A DNA stretch of 64,000 bases. It comes from Bacteroidota bacterium (GTDB lineage: Bacteria > Bacteroidota > Bacteroidia > B-17B0 > Aurantibacillaceae). How positions within the stretch are numbered: the stretch's first letter is position 1; each line of letters opens with the position of its first letter. Below the pieces are notes generated by a model. That model did no database searches. It was given only the letters and a program-made list of their open reading frames with translations, and was not told the DNA's origin. Shown here piece by piece: positions 28,213-37,790 of the stretch. The stretch spans positions 62,001 through 126,000 of the forward strand of contig JAAFIQ010000011.1 of the NCBI GenBank assembly GCA_013298715.1, given 5' to 3'. Made by a program: the position numbers and the translations under genes.

Positions 28213-28995
28213 TTGAAAATTACCGACCAAATAGGAAATAAATTAATCTTTACGCAAGCTCCAAAACGCATTGTGTGCTTGGTTCCGTCTATTTCTGAAT
28301 TTCTTTTTGATATTGGACTGAAAGAAAATATTGTTGGTGTTACAAAATTCTGCATTCATCCAAAACTATTAGTAAAAGATGTTGTAAAAGTTGGAGGAAC
28401 TAAAAAAACAAACCTCCAAAAAATTAAATTACTTGAACCTGATTTAATAATAGCAAATAAAGAAGAAAACACGCAAAGCGAAATTTTAGAACTACAAAAA
28501 TTATTTAATGTTTATGTTAGTGATATAATTAGTATGGAGGATTGTTATAGAATGCTATTGGATATTGGAGAATTGACGAATAAAAAGGAAGAATCTCTTG
28601 CTATTGTTAAAACCTTAAAGAAGGATTTTAATGAGTTAGTTAATAGCGGTGGTGGAAAAAGAGTGGCTTATTTTATCTGGAAAAATCCATTTATGCTTGC
28701 AGGTAACGAATCCTTTATAAATACAATTTTGAATCAATTAGGATTTGTAAATAGTTTGCAACAGCTATCAAGATATCCTGAGGTTAATGAAGAAACTTTG
28801 AAGGAATTAAATCCTGATTTTTGTTTTTTGAGTAGCGAACCATATCCATTTAAACAAAAAGATATAAATGAATTAAAAGAGCTACTACCAAAAAGCAAAA
28901 TTATATTAGTAGATGGCGAATTGTTTAGCTGGTATGGCAGTCGTTTATTGCAATTGAAAACGTATTGCAAGGAATTGCAATTTTTAATATTATGA
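28213..28995 (+). CDS. TroA/BtuF-like helical-backbone binding protein without signal peptide
   Basis: The 260-residue protein matches class III periplasmic binding proteins for cobalamin or siderophores: RIVCLVPSISEFLFDIGL, VGVTKFCIHP, VKVGGTKKTNLQKI, LEPDLIIANKEEN and a C-terminal FSWYGSRLLQL. It has no signal peptide or lipobox; the frame starts at a TTG with MKITDQIGNKL. Homologues in Bacteroidota that I recall share this, so they may be cytoplasmic. No ABC transporter genes are adjacent. The ligand is unknown. Confidence 0.75.
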   Translation: MKITDQIGNKLIFTQAPKRIVCLVPSISEFLFDIGLKENIVGVTKFCIHPKLLVKDVVKVGGTKKTNLQKIKLLEPDLIIANKEENTQSEILELQKLFNVYVSDIISMEDCYRMLLDIGELTNKKEESLAIVKTLKKDFNELVNSGGGKRVAYFIWKNPFMLAGNESFINTILNQLGFVNSLQQLSRYPEVNEETLKELNPDFCFLSSEPYPFKQKDINELKELLPKSKIILVDGELFSWYGSRLLQLKTYCKELQFLIL

Positions 28996-29019
28996 AATCT
29001 GTTTACAACATCCTTAAAA

Positions 29020-30063
29020 TTATTTTTTTAATGCATTCCAGCCTTGTGCTTTTATTGGATGCACTGTACCGTCTTTTGCAATCATATTTAAGCCTTTAGA
29101 TTTATTGGTGATATGACCAATTATTGAAATTGCGTTTTTATTTTTTATTTTTTCGTAATCGCTCATATCAACAGTGAAAAGTAATTCGTAATCCTCACCG
29201 CCATTTAAAGCGCACAAACTCGGGTCTAAGTTAAATTCACGTGCGGTATCATACGTTTCTTGATCTATTGGAATTTTTTCTTCGTACAAATCCACCCCAA
29301 CATCCGAAAGTGTTGTTAAATGTAGTATTTCAGAAGATAGTCCGTCACTAACATCAATCATGGATGTAGGCTGTATCTTTAATTCTTTAAATAGGTCTAT
29401 GATGTCTTTCCTTGCTTCTGGCTTTAGTTGGCGCTCAAGTATATAATCTTTTCCGCTTAAATCAGGTTGTATATTTGGATTTTCTTTAAACACGGCTTTT
29501 TCTCTTTCTAAAATTTGTAAACCCATATATGCACCGCCCAAATCGCCACTAACGCATAATAAATTGGTTTCTTTAGCACCATTTCTATAAACAATTTCAT
29601 CTGCCTTAGCTTTGCCAATTGCAGTAATAGAAATTACTAAGCCACTTACATTACTTGTGGTATCGCCACCTACAAGATCTACCTCCATTTTATTACAAGC
29701 AAGTAACATGCCTGCATAAAGTTCTTCAATTGCCTCTAAACTAAATCGGCTACTAATTGCAAAACTCACCAAAACTTGTGTGGGTGTGGCATTCATTGCA
29801 TACACATCGCTTAGGTTTACCATAATGCTTTTATAACCCAAGTGTTTTAAGGGTACATAGGTTAAATCAAAATGAACGCCCTCAACTAACATGTCGGTAG
29901 TTACAACGGTTTGCTCATCTTTAAAACTTAATACTGCGGCATCATCGCCAACACCTTTAATAGTTGATGGATGATTTAATTTTATGTGTTGGGTTAAATG
30001 TTTTATTAATCCAAATTCTCCTAGTTCTGAGAGCTCGGTTCTTGCAGTGTTATCAAAATCCAT
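29020..30063 (-). CDS. thiL: Thiamine-monophosphate kinase
   Basis: The 347-residue ATP-dependent kinase makes thiamine diphosphate from thiamine monophosphate. It has the AIR-synthase-like fold: GVGDDAAVL near residue 42, TTDMLVEGVHFDLTYV (metal-binding Asp), LGYKSIMVNLSDVYAM, VGGDTTSNVSG, IDVSDGLSSEI and NGGEDYELLFT. Length fits the family. It follows the secreted nuclease-like gene by 3 bases on the same strand and so is probably expressed from that transcript. Confidence 0.95.
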   Translation of the reverse strand: MDFDNTARTELSELGEFGLIKHLTQHIKLNHPSTIKGVGDDAAVLSFKDEQTVVTTDMLVEGVHFDLTYVPLKHLGYKSIMVNLSDVYAMNATPTQVLVSFAISSRFSLEAIEELYAGMLLACNKMEVDLVGGDTTSNVSGLVISITAIGKAKADEIVYRNGAKETNLLCVSGDLGGAYMGLQILEREKAVFKENPNIQPDLSGKDYILERQLKPEARKDIIDLFKELKIQPTSMIDVSDGLSSEILHLTTLSDVGVDLYEEKIPIDQETYDTAREFNLDPSLCALNGGEDYELLFTVDMSDYEKIKNKNAISIIGHITNKSKGLNMIAKDGTVHPIKAQGWNALKK

Positions 30064-30066
30064 TTT

Positions 30067-31329
30067 TTATTTTATTGGCAAAACTATGTTTGTGTGATAG
30101 TTATCGGTTGAGAAATGTGCAAAATATATACCGGTTTTAAGTTGAACATCATTTAACTCATAAATGTTATTTCCCACAACCGACTCTATTTTTTTATTTA
30201 GTATTACTCTTCCACTTATATCTGTAATCACAAAATCAATTAAATTGGCTTCGTTACTTTCTAAATTAATTTGTTGCGTTGATGAGAAAAAATTGTAAAA
30301 AGCAGTAAAGGGTTTGTAATCTTTGTGGGTTTTGATATTTACCAATGAAGTTGAAACCAAAATTTTAGCAATAACAGGTAAATGATCGCTCATATTAAAT
30401 AAAGCTTGATTAACTGCGGCTGGAACCGATGTATTGGCTCCCCCTTCAACTAGAGCCAAATTAAAATGTTGTCCATCATTACCAAATGATTTGTAAGTGT
30501 TAGATAAAATTTTTGCTCTGTTAGATCCGTTAATTACTGGTGCGTTACCTAATATAAAATCAAATCTATCATCTAAACCACCTGTACTCCCAAAGCAACA
30601 ACCGCTATTAGCCGAAGAGCGTGTAGATTGTGTGTGTATATTAATAAAGAAGGCATTATTATTCCAGGTGCCAACTTGATTAATTGGATCAATAAAATTG
30701 CGCGAACAAGTCGAAGTTAATTTTCCCCAAGCAGGTTCAATACTTTCTTTTAAATTCAAATCACCACACAACAATATATTTTGATTAGCAGGGATGTTGG
30801 TAATGGCGGCACAAAAGGCAGAGGCTTCATTAAATCGTTGGGTTTCATCTGTTGGATTGGTGCTAGTGCTATTGCCTGCTTTAAAATGAGCCATGTGCAG
30901 CCAAAGGTAAGCTGTATCGGTAGCATTTAATTTTTTAAAGATGCGGTATTGTGCAATATCACGTAAGTTTGTTCCTATTGAGGTTTGAGATTTTAAACCA
31001 ACCTTACTTGTTCTATAAAACAGCATATTAATGGTATTAGTGCCATTATTAATATTTACCACATTAGCACGGGCGTAGGTGCCATTGCCAATTTTATTAA
31101 ATGCGCTATCAAGGAGTAACTGTGCAGCTGCAACATCTTCAATCTCGCATGCTACAACCACATCTGGTTTAACCTGTGCTAAAATTTTACGCAAATCTAC
31201 ATAGCGTGTTTGATTGGTAAATGTACTGTAATTTAGCATATTGTAATTCATTAACAAAATGGTATCCTGCTGAGAAGTTACAATAATGGGGCTAAGAAGA
31301 ATAAGTAAAATTAAAAGTTTTTTAAGCAT
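30067..31329 (-). CDS. Secreted endonuclease/exonuclease/phosphatase-family protein with T9SS sorting domain
   Basis: The 420-residue protein has a signal peptide (LLILLILLSPIIVTSQ). An EEP-fold domain follows: LLMNYNMLNYST, VVACEIEDVAAAQLLL, LWLHMAHFKAGNS, NILLCGDLNLKES, and MSDHLPVIAKI with the catalytic Asp-His. The last 80 residues, with DISGRVILNKK and LKTGIYFAHFSTD, are a T9SS type A sorting domain, so it is exported to the cell surface or medium. It could be a nuclease or a phosphodiesterase. TACCTTTG lies 4 bases before its ATG, so the mRNA may be leaderless. Confidence 0.85.
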   Translation of the reverse strand: MLKKLLILLILLSPIIVTSQQDTILLMNYNMLNYSTFTNQTRYVDLRKILAQVKPDVVVACEIEDVAAAQLLLDSAFNKIGNGTYARANVVNINNGTNTINMLFYRTSKVGLKSQTSIGTNLRDIAQYRIFKKLNATDTAYLWLHMAHFKAGNSTSTNPTDETQRFNEASAFCAAITNIPANQNILLCGDLNLKESIEPAWGKLTSTCSRNFIDPINQVGTWNNNAFFINIHTQSTRSSANSGCCFGSTGGLDDRFDFILGNAPVINGSNRAKILSNTYKSFGNDGQHFNLALVEGGANTSVPAAVNQALFNMSDHLPVIAKILVSTSLVNIKTHKDYKPFTAFYNFFSSTQQINLESNEANLIDFVITDISGRVILNKKIESVVGNNIYELNDVQLKTGIYFAHFSTDNYHTNIVLPIK

Positions 31330-31333
31330 GTAA

Positions 31334-31341
31334 CAAAGGTA
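31334..31341 (-). promoter_or_regulatory. -7 promoter element TACCTTTG
   Basis: This is an exact match to TAnnTTTG, four bases before the ATG of the secreted nuclease-like gene. No -33 match is visible at standard spacing. Confidence 0.55.
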
Positions 31342-31353
31342 AGAAATTATAAA

Positions 31354-32364
31354 CTAAAAAGTATTCACCCCTTGAACGGTTGTATACTTCATTGTATATT
31401 TTATACCTGGATTTATGTATTTGTAGGCGCTGTGGCTCATTAAGGCCGCCTCATGAAAACCACAAAGAATTAATTTTAATTTGTTTTTGTAGGTGTTAAT
31501 ATCTCCAATAGCATAAACGCCTTCAATATTTGTACTGTAATCATCCGTGTTTACTTCAATGGCATTTTTATCAAGGTTTAAGCCCCAAGACTCTATTGGC
31601 CCTAGTTTTGGACTTAAACCAAACAATGGGATTAAATGATTTGTTTCGATAATTTCCTTTTCATTTGTTTTGGTGTTGATTACTTCAACGCTTTCAAGGT
31701 GTTCATTACCAACTATAGAAGCTAATGCAGAATTTAATAATAATTTAATCTTTCCTTCATTTGCTAACATCATTACCTTATTTACACTATCAGGTGCCCC
31801 TCTAAAACTTTCGCTGCGGTGCACTAAAGTAAGTTCGCTGCAAACATCGGCTAAAAAAATTGTCCAATCAAGCGCACTATCACCGCCACCAGCAATAACC
31901 ATTTTTTGATTACGGTATTTTTCAGGATCTAAAATCATGTAATTGATTCCCTTTCCGTTTTCAAATTTATCTAAACCAGATACTTCTGGCTTTCTAGGTT
32001 CAAAACAACCTAAGCCACCAGCAATAACAACAACTTTTGCTTTTATTTTTGTCCCCATATTGGTAACCAACTCAAAATCGCGCTCGCCATTTTTCTTTAA
32101 TTCTTCAACGCGTTCGCCTAAAGTATAGCTTGGTTTAAAAGGTTCGGCTTGTTTATTCAAATTATCAATTAATTCTTGGGCCAAAATGCTTGGGTAACCT
32201 GGTATGTCATAAATAGGTTTTTTTGGATAAATTTCTGATAATTGTCCGCCAATCTGTGGCAGGTAATCCACTAAATGGCAACGCATTTTTAACAATCCTG
32301 CTTCAAAAATTGCAAACAATGCAACCGGGCCTGCGCCAACAATAACTATATCTGTTTCAATCAT
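31354..32364 (-). CDS. Thioredoxin-reductase-like ferredoxin--NADP(+) reductase
   Basis: The 336-residue flavoprotein begins with the FAD site DIVIVGAGPVALFAIFEAGL and has the NADP site MVIAGGGDSALDWTIFLAD at about residues 155-173. The C-terminal FAD block is GVYAIGDINTY, followed by LCGFHEAALMSHSAY. The thioredoxin-reductase CxxC redox pair is absent, which marks the TrxR-type FNR group. It transfers electrons between NADPH and ferredoxin or flavodoxin in the cytosol. It is upstream of the nuclease-thiL pair by 24 bases, but that pair appears to have its own promoter. Confidence 0.9.
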   Translation of the reverse strand: MIETDIVIVGAGPVALFAIFEAGLLKMRCHLVDYLPQIGGQLSEIYPKKPIYDIPGYPSILAQELIDNLNKQAEPFKPSYTLGERVEELKKNGERDFELVTNMGTKIKAKVVVIAGGLGCFEPRKPEVSGLDKFENGKGINYMILDPEKYRNQKMVIAGGGDSALDWTIFLADVCSELTLVHRSESFRGAPDSVNKVMMLANEGKIKLLLNSALASIVGNEHLESVEVINTKTNEKEIIETNHLIPLFGLSPKLGPIESWGLNLDKNAIEVNTDDYSTNIEGVYAIGDINTYKNKLKLILCGFHEAALMSHSAYKYINPGIKYTMKYTTVQGVNTF

Positions 32365-32378
32365 TTTTATAAGTTGTG

Positions 32379-32386
32379 CAAAAGTA
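32379..32386 (-). promoter_or_regulatory. -7 promoter element TACTTTTG
   Basis: This exact TAnnTTTG match lies 14 bases before the reductase ATG. No matching -33 element is seen. Confidence 0.5.
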
Positions 32387-32479
32387 AATTTATTTTTGCG
32401 GTTGATAGTTTAAAAAATGCAAACAATTGTATTTATTTTTTGTTTATTTTTACATATTAACTTTTAAATAAAATAAGAA

Positions 32480-34375
32480 ATGAAAAAAAATCTACTAACA
32501 ATTTTGGGCGCCGCAGGTATTTTAACTGTTGGCGCACAAAGTGCAAATTGGCAATTATTGCAAAATACCACTTACACCTTTGCGAGCGGTTCGTGTAAAT
32601 ATTTAGATGTTGTAAGTTCAAATGTGGTTTGGGGAGCCGGTTATAGTGGCGCTGCGGTAAGTCAAAACCACTGCGATTATACAAAAACAACAAACGGAGG
32701 AACTTCATTTTCAGGTGGTCAAATTTATGCAGATACAAACACCTATGTATTAGCCAATATGGAAGGAATTGACGCAAACACCGCTTGGGTAAGCGCTTAT
32801 ATGAAAAGTAGTCAAGCGATGGGAGCTATTCACAGAACAACAAATGGCGGAACAACTTGGCAAAACATGACTGCACCAGGAATGTACACTAACTCAGCTT
32901 CTTTTTGTAACATTGTTTCGTTCGTTACAAACTCGGTTGGTATTACTATGGGTGACGCTCACTCAGGAATTGCGAATGAGTATGAAATATGGAGAACAAC
33001 TGATGGTGGAACAACTTGGGCACTAGTACCAGGAGCGAATATTCCAAATCCAACATCAGGAGAATATGGACTGGTTAATGTATACGAAAAACAAGGAACA
33101 AGTAATTTTTGGTTTGGAACCAATAAAGGCCGTGTATTTCGCTCAACAGATGCAGGAGCTACTTGGAGTGTAAGTATATTACCTTCAACTCCTTCTGCGA
33201 GTATTAATGTTAGCGATATTGCTTTTTCGAGTGCAACTAGAGGTGTTTGTTTAGCTACAAATACAAGCTCAAATCCAGCTGTTTTTGAACAGTTTGTTAC
33301 AAATGATGGAGGAGTTACTTGGACAAAAATAAATAATATTAGTCCTTTATTAGGTAGAAATGATATAGCTGGTATCCCAGGAACAGGTGTTTTTGTGAGT
33401 GCTGCAAACACTACTTCGGTAGCTAATTCAGGAGGTTTATCTTATTCATCAGATGGTGGCATTACTTGGACTTCATTTGGAAATGCAGGAACTCCTTTTT
33501 TAACAATTGACTTTGCTGACGCCAATTCTGGTTGGGCAGGTACATTTCAATCTGGTCCAGCAACCGGTGGGATATTCAAGTATCAAGGCTCTACAGCTGT
33601 TTTTGCGCTTCCTGCTACTAGTGTATGTTTAGGAACCCCAAATACAACTTTAACACCAACAAACTTATCTATAGGTACTCCTACGGGATATGCTTGGACT
33701 GCTAGCTCTCCAGGAGTTTCTTTCTCTTCAGCAACGGCTTCAGTTCCAGTAATTACATTTACCACAACTGGTACCTATACAATCAGTTTAATGGCAGCAG
33801 ACGCATTTACTACTACGATGTCTTCTCAAGTTATCAATATCATTCCTTGTGTGGCTCCTACAGCTACCTTTAATTTACTTGCTGTACAAGCATGTTCTAA
33901 TATCGTAATTACCACTAATAACACGTCTTCTGGAGCACCAAACCCTACTTACCAATGGAGTGTAACCCCAGCTGCAGGTGTTACCGTTACCCCAAGCTTC
34001 ACTGTTACCAATCCTGTTTTTCAATTCCCTGCGGGTAATTATACGGTTACATTAAGAGCTACAAATTTAAATGGTTCTGTAACAACTACTCAAACTTTTA
34101 CTAGTCTAAATTGTGTTGGTATTAATGAAACAAGCTTAAATAACAAATCGATTGAGGTTACTCCAAACCCATCAAATGGCGTATTTAAAGTAAATTTACC
34201 AACTTCAAATAACTATAACGTAGTAGTTACAGATATTTTAGGAAGCATTGTAAATACATATAAAATTAACGCTTCTACTCTTTCTATTGATTTAACAAAT
34301 AAAGCAAAAGGTGTATATTTCGTAACTATTTCAAATGGCGCCGAAAGAGCGACCAAAAAAATTATTCTAGAGTAA
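32480..34375 (+). CDS. T9SS-secreted protein with Asp-box/YCF48-like repeats and PKD-type domains
   Basis: The 631-residue protein has a signal peptide ending near VGAQS. Residues 30-370 contain repeated Asp-box-like units of the form S/T-x-D-G-G-x-T-W (RTTNGGTTWQ, RTTDGGTTWA, RSTDAGATWS, TNDGGVTWT, SSDGGITWT), as in sialidase and YCF48-like propellers. Two PKD-like segments follow (about 375-540; PTGYAWTASSPGVSFSS and PTYQWSVTPAAGVTV). The final 85 residues (EVTPNPSNGVFKVNL, AKGVYFVTISNG) are a T9SS type A sorting domain. It is a surface or secreted protein of unknown activity, probably monocistronic with a strong terminator after it. Confidence 0.85.
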   Translation: MKKNLLTILGAAGILTVGAQSANWQLLQNTTYTFASGSCKYLDVVSSNVVWGAGYSGAAVSQNHCDYTKTTNGGTSFSGGQIYADTNTYVLANMEGIDANTAWVSAYMKSSQAMGAIHRTTNGGTTWQNMTAPGMYTNSASFCNIVSFVTNSVGITMGDAHSGIANEYEIWRTTDGGTTWALVPGANIPNPTSGEYGLVNVYEKQGTSNFWFGTNKGRVFRSTDAGATWSVSILPSTPSASINVSDIAFSSATRGVCLATNTSSNPAVFEQFVTNDGGVTWTKINNISPLLGRNDIAGIPGTGVFVSAANTTSVANSGGLSYSSDGGITWTSFGNAGTPFLTIDFADANSGWAGTFQSGPATGGIFKYQGSTAVFALPATSVCLGTPNTTLTPTNLSIGTPTGYAWTASSPGVSFSSATASVPVITFTTTGTYTISLMAADAFTTTMSSQVINIIPCVAPTATFNLLAVQACSNIVITTNNTSSGAPNPTYQWSVTPAAGVTVTPSFTVTNPVFQFPAGNYTVTLRATNLNGSVTTTQTFTSLNCVGINETSLNNKSIEVTPNPSNGVFKVNLPTSNNYNVVVTDILGSIVNTYKINASTLSIDLTNKAKGVYFVTISNGAERATKKIILE

Positions 34376-34396
34376 TTTAATTGCGCATTAAATTTA

Positions 34397-34430
34397 AAAG
34401 CCGTTTCAGTAAATTTGAAACGGCTTTTTT
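34397..34430 (+). terminator. Intrinsic terminator of the T9SS cargo gene
   Basis: The stem AAAGCCGTTTCA/TGAAACGGCTTT with a short loop is followed by a run of T. It overlaps the 5' end of the longest reading frame of the next gene. Confidence 0.85.
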
Positions 34431-34465
34431 ATTGTTCTTCAAAATATTCTTACGTTATTTGCAAA

Positions 34466-36670
34466 CTGAAAAAATTAATTGCTATACTCTTTTTATTCTT
34501 TGCGCAGGTTTCTAAAGGTCAAACAAGTCCACCTTCTATTTCTGCAAAAAAAATTTCTGAAAAAATTAAACTGGATGGATTTTTAACAGAACAGTGTTGG
34601 AACGAAGCAGAAAAAATTGGAAACTTCTGGCAAAATTTTCCTTACGATACCTCATTTGCCCAAACCAAAACCGAAGTTATGGTTTGTTATAGTGCTGAAG
34701 CGCTTTACATAGCGGCAATTTGTTACGATAGCCTACCCGGCAAAAACATTGTTCAAACTTTAAAACGCGATTTTTCTTACCCCGCAAGCGATGCCTTTGT
34801 TGTGAGTATTGATCCTTTTAGCGATTTGCAGAATGGTTTTAGTTTTGGGGTTAATCCGTATGGGGTACAACGCGAAGGTCTTATCGCATTTGGCGGAGGG
34901 CAAGGTGTAACAACCAACTGGGACAACAAATGGTTTAGTTCAGTTTCTAAAACAGATAAGGGCTGGATTATTGAAATGGAAATTCCATTTAAAACACTGA
35001 GATTTAAAGAAAATCTAAAACAATGGCGTATTAATTTTGCTCGGAACGATTTAAAAAGAAATGAAAATAGCACTTGGATTAAAGTACCAAGACAATATAA
35101 CATTTCAACATTAGCATTTACCGGTTATTTAAACTTTGATGAAGCGCCTAAAAAAACGGGAGGAAACGTTTCAATTATTCCTTATGCTATTGGCAGATAC
35201 AACAAGGATTTTGTTACCAATTCAAAAGCCGTTATAGAGCCAAACGCAGGTGCAGATGGCAAAATTGTATTAGGTAATTCAATGAATTTAGATGTTACCA
35301 TAAATCCAGATTTTAGCCAAGTTGAAGTGGATAGGCAGATTACGAATCTAACCCGCTTTAGTTTATTTTTTCCGGAGCAAAGGCAATTTTTTATAGAGAA
35401 CAGCGATTTGTTTGAACGTTTTGGATTTAGACAGATACGTCCGTTTTTTTCTCGCAGAATTGGACTGAGTAATGGAAATATTATTCCAATAATTGGCGGC
35501 TTTAGATTGAGTGGTAAACCCAATAAAAACTGGCGTGTAGGGTTAATGAATATTCAAACTGCCGAAAAAAATATTAATTATACGAGGTATTTTTCTCAAA
35601 ATTATTTAGTTGCAGCCGCACAACGAAATGTTTTTAAACGATCAAACATAGCTGCAATATTTGTTAACCGTCAACAATTCGACACAACAGGATTTATGAA
35701 TTTAAACTTTAACCGTGTTGCTGGATTGGATTTTAACCTAGCAAGCTCAGATAACCGCTGGGCAGGAAAAGCTTTTTTTCATCACTCCTTCTCAAACTCA
35801 TTTAACAACAACGCCTATGCGCATGCGAGTTGGCTAAATTATACAGATAGAAATTTAACAGTAGAATGGAATCATGAATACGTAGATAAAAATTATAATG
35901 CTGAAACAGGATTTACGCCACGCATATTTCAAGCAGATAACTTAAATAGAATAAATAAAATTTCGTATTGGCGTTTTGAGCCATTTGCTAAATACTATGT
36001 GTACCCAAAAAAATCAACCATTAATAAAATGGGGCCAAGTTTGTATTTCGACCATTACCGAAATCAAAAACTAGAAGGAACCGATTGGCTTGCTAATGGT
36101 GGCTATGACATCTACTTTTCAAACAGTGCTTACATAAATTTAGATTACAATAATTTCTACACAAAATTGTTATTTCCTACAGATGTAACATTTACACGAA
36201 GATTAGAAGTATTGCAACCTGACAATTACTATTATCAAAATTATTCAGCAAAATTTGGAAGCAACTTAAGAAAATTATTTTCTTATGCAGTAGCCGCTAA
36301 CTACGGTAGTTATTATACCGGGTTTAAATTCTCTTCTCTAATAGAATTTAATTACAGATTACAACCTTACGCCATATTTTCTATTGCCTATACACGCGAT
36401 CAAATTAAAATGCCATATTTAGAAAAAGAAGTTACCTTGGATTTAATTAGTCCGCGAATAGATTTTACATTTTCTAAAAGTTTATTTTTAACTACTTTCC
36501 TACAATACAATAGCCAAGCAAAAAATGTGAATCTCAACGCAAGACTGCAATGGCGATTTAAACCAATGAGTGATTTATTTTTAGTTTACAGCGACAATTA
36601 CAACAACGAACAATTTTTTGTGAAAGATAGAGCAATAGTTTTAAAATTTATTTATTGGATTAGCGCATAA
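34466..36670 (+). CDS. DUF5916 protein with N-terminal CBM9-like domain
   Basis: I place the start at a CTG at 34466, giving MKKLIAILFLFFAQVSKGQ, a clean signal peptide; the longest frame begins at 34415 inside the preceding terminator and lacks one. About residues 25-210 form a carbohydrate-binding-like sandwich (IKLDGFLTEQCWNEAEKIG, TEVMVCYSAEALYIAA). The rest is the DUF5916 region, strand-rich and ending IVLKFIYWISA, like an outer-membrane barrel (FFPEQRQFFIENSDLFERFG is the family block). It is probably an outer-membrane protein of unknown substrate. The stop is 3 bases before fmt. Confidence 0.82.
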   Translation: MKKLIAILFLFFAQVSKGQTSPPSISAKKISEKIKLDGFLTEQCWNEAEKIGNFWQNFPYDTSFAQTKTEVMVCYSAEALYIAAICYDSLPGKNIVQTLKRDFSYPASDAFVVSIDPFSDLQNGFSFGVNPYGVQREGLIAFGGGQGVTTNWDNKWFSSVSKTDKGWIIEMEIPFKTLRFKENLKQWRINFARNDLKRNENSTWIKVPRQYNISTLAFTGYLNFDEAPKKTGGNVSIIPYAIGRYNKDFVTNSKAVIEPNAGADGKIVLGNSMNLDVTINPDFSQVEVDRQITNLTRFSLFFPEQRQFFIENSDLFERFGFRQIRPFFSRRIGLSNGNIIPIIGGFRLSGKPNKNWRVGLMNIQTAEKNINYTRYFSQNYLVAAAQRNVFKRSNIAAIFVNRQQFDTTGFMNLNFNRVAGLDFNLASSDNRWAGKAFFHHSFSNSFNNNAYAHASWLNYTDRNLTVEWNHEYVDKNYNAETGFTPRIFQADNLNRINKISYWRFEPFAKYYVYPKKSTINKMGPSLYFDHYRNQKLEGTDWLANGGYDIYFSNSAYINLDYNNFYTKLLFPTDVTFTRRLEVLQPDNYYYQNYSAKFGSNLRKLFSYAVAANYGSYYTGFKFSSLIEFNYRLQPYAIFSIAYTRDQIKMPYLEKEVTLDLISPRIDFTFSKSLFLTTFLQYNSQAKNVNLNARLQWRFKPMSDLFLVYSDNYNNEQFFVKDRAIVLKFIYWISA

Positions 36671-36673
36671 CTT

Positions 36674-37630
36674 ATGAGAATAGTTTTTATGGGAACCCCA
36701 GAATTTGCTGTTGCAACATTAGAGGCATTACTCAAAAATAATTTTAATGTTGTAGGTGTTGTAACAGTTGCAGATAAGCCAGCTGGGCGTGGACAACAAG
36801 TACAACAAAGCGCAGTAAAAGTTTGCGCTTTAAAACACAATTTAAAACTATTGCAGCCAGTAAGTTTAAAAGATGAAGCTTTTATTAATGAACTAAGAGA
36901 ACTAAATGCAGATTTACAAATTGTAGTTGCGTTTAGAATGTTGCCTGAAATAGTTTGGAACATGCCTAAACATGGAACTTACAACCTGCACGCATCTTTA
37001 TTGCCAAAATACCGAGGTGCTGCGCCAATTAATTGGGCAATAATTAATGGAGAAAAAGTAAGTGGTGTTACAACATTTAAACTTGTACATGAAATTGATG
37101 CAGGCAATATATTATTTCAGGAAGAAGTGAAAATAAGTGATACAGCAACCGCCGGAGAATTGCACGACGGATTGAAAGAAGTTGGAAGTAAATTAATGAT
37201 TAAAACCGTTGATACAATTATTGAAAGCGAAAAAAATAAAACCGAATTACATTTTACCAATCAAGTTGAAGATAAAATTACACATGCACCAAAATTATTT
37301 AAAGAAACGTGTAAAATAAATTTTAATAAATCGTGTAAGGAGGTGAATAATCTTATACGTGGCTTAAGTCCATACCCAGCGGCATATACGGTGCTGGTGA
37401 TAGACGGAAGAAAAATAAACTTAAAAATTTTTGAAGCAGAGTATAAAATCGAATTACTAGAAAAAAAAATAGTTGGGAAAATTAGTACTGATAACAAAAC
37501 ATTTTTAAAAATACACTGTGCAGATGGCTATATTAGTTTGAAACACTTGCAATTAGAGGGAAAGAAGCGTATGGGCGTAGATGAGCTATTAAGAGGTTTT
37601 AAACTAAATGACGCAGCGTTTTGTGATTGA
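36674..37630 (+). CDS. fmt: Methionyl-tRNA formyltransferase
   Basis: The 318-residue enzyme formylates initiator Met-tRNA with 10-formyl-tetrahydrofolate. MRIVFMGTPEFAVATLEAL opens the formyltransferase fold. VVGVVTVADKPAGRGQQVQ is the tRNA-contact loop, and NLHASLLPKYRGAAPINWAI carries the catalytic Asn-His, followed by a family Asp in HEIDAGNILFQ. The C-terminal domain (about 210-318) includes IRGLSPYPAAYTVL. The gene follows the DUF5916 gene by 3 bases and may share its transcript. Confidence 0.97.
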   Translation: MRIVFMGTPEFAVATLEALLKNNFNVVGVVTVADKPAGRGQQVQQSAVKVCALKHNLKLLQPVSLKDEAFINELRELNADLQIVVAFRMLPEIVWNMPKHGTYNLHASLLPKYRGAAPINWAIINGEKVSGVTTFKLVHEIDAGNILFQEEVKISDTATAGELHDGLKEVGSKLMIKTVDTIIESEKNKTELHFTNQVEDKITHAPKLFKETCKINFNKSCKEVNNLIRGLSPYPAAYTVLVIDGRKINLKIFEAEYKIELLEKKIVGKISTDNKTFLKIHCADGYISLKHLQLEGKKRMGVDELLRGFKLNDAAFCD

Positions 37631-37790
37631 TAGCAACTAGTTGAAGGGTTGGGCTACCTGCAACCCCCCTATTGTTAACAAAAAAACAGGTTTTAAACAA
37701 AAATAGAGCTGTTTTTAGGGCATTTCAAGGCACACTTATTAACAAAAGCCCAATTTATCAACAAAATTACTACTTTTTTCGTGTAAACAC

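Noticed and set aside
37751-37765. TTATCAACA resembling a DnaA box near the HU gene
   Set aside because: It is one mismatch from the consensus and no cluster of boxes or dnaA/dnaN is nearby.
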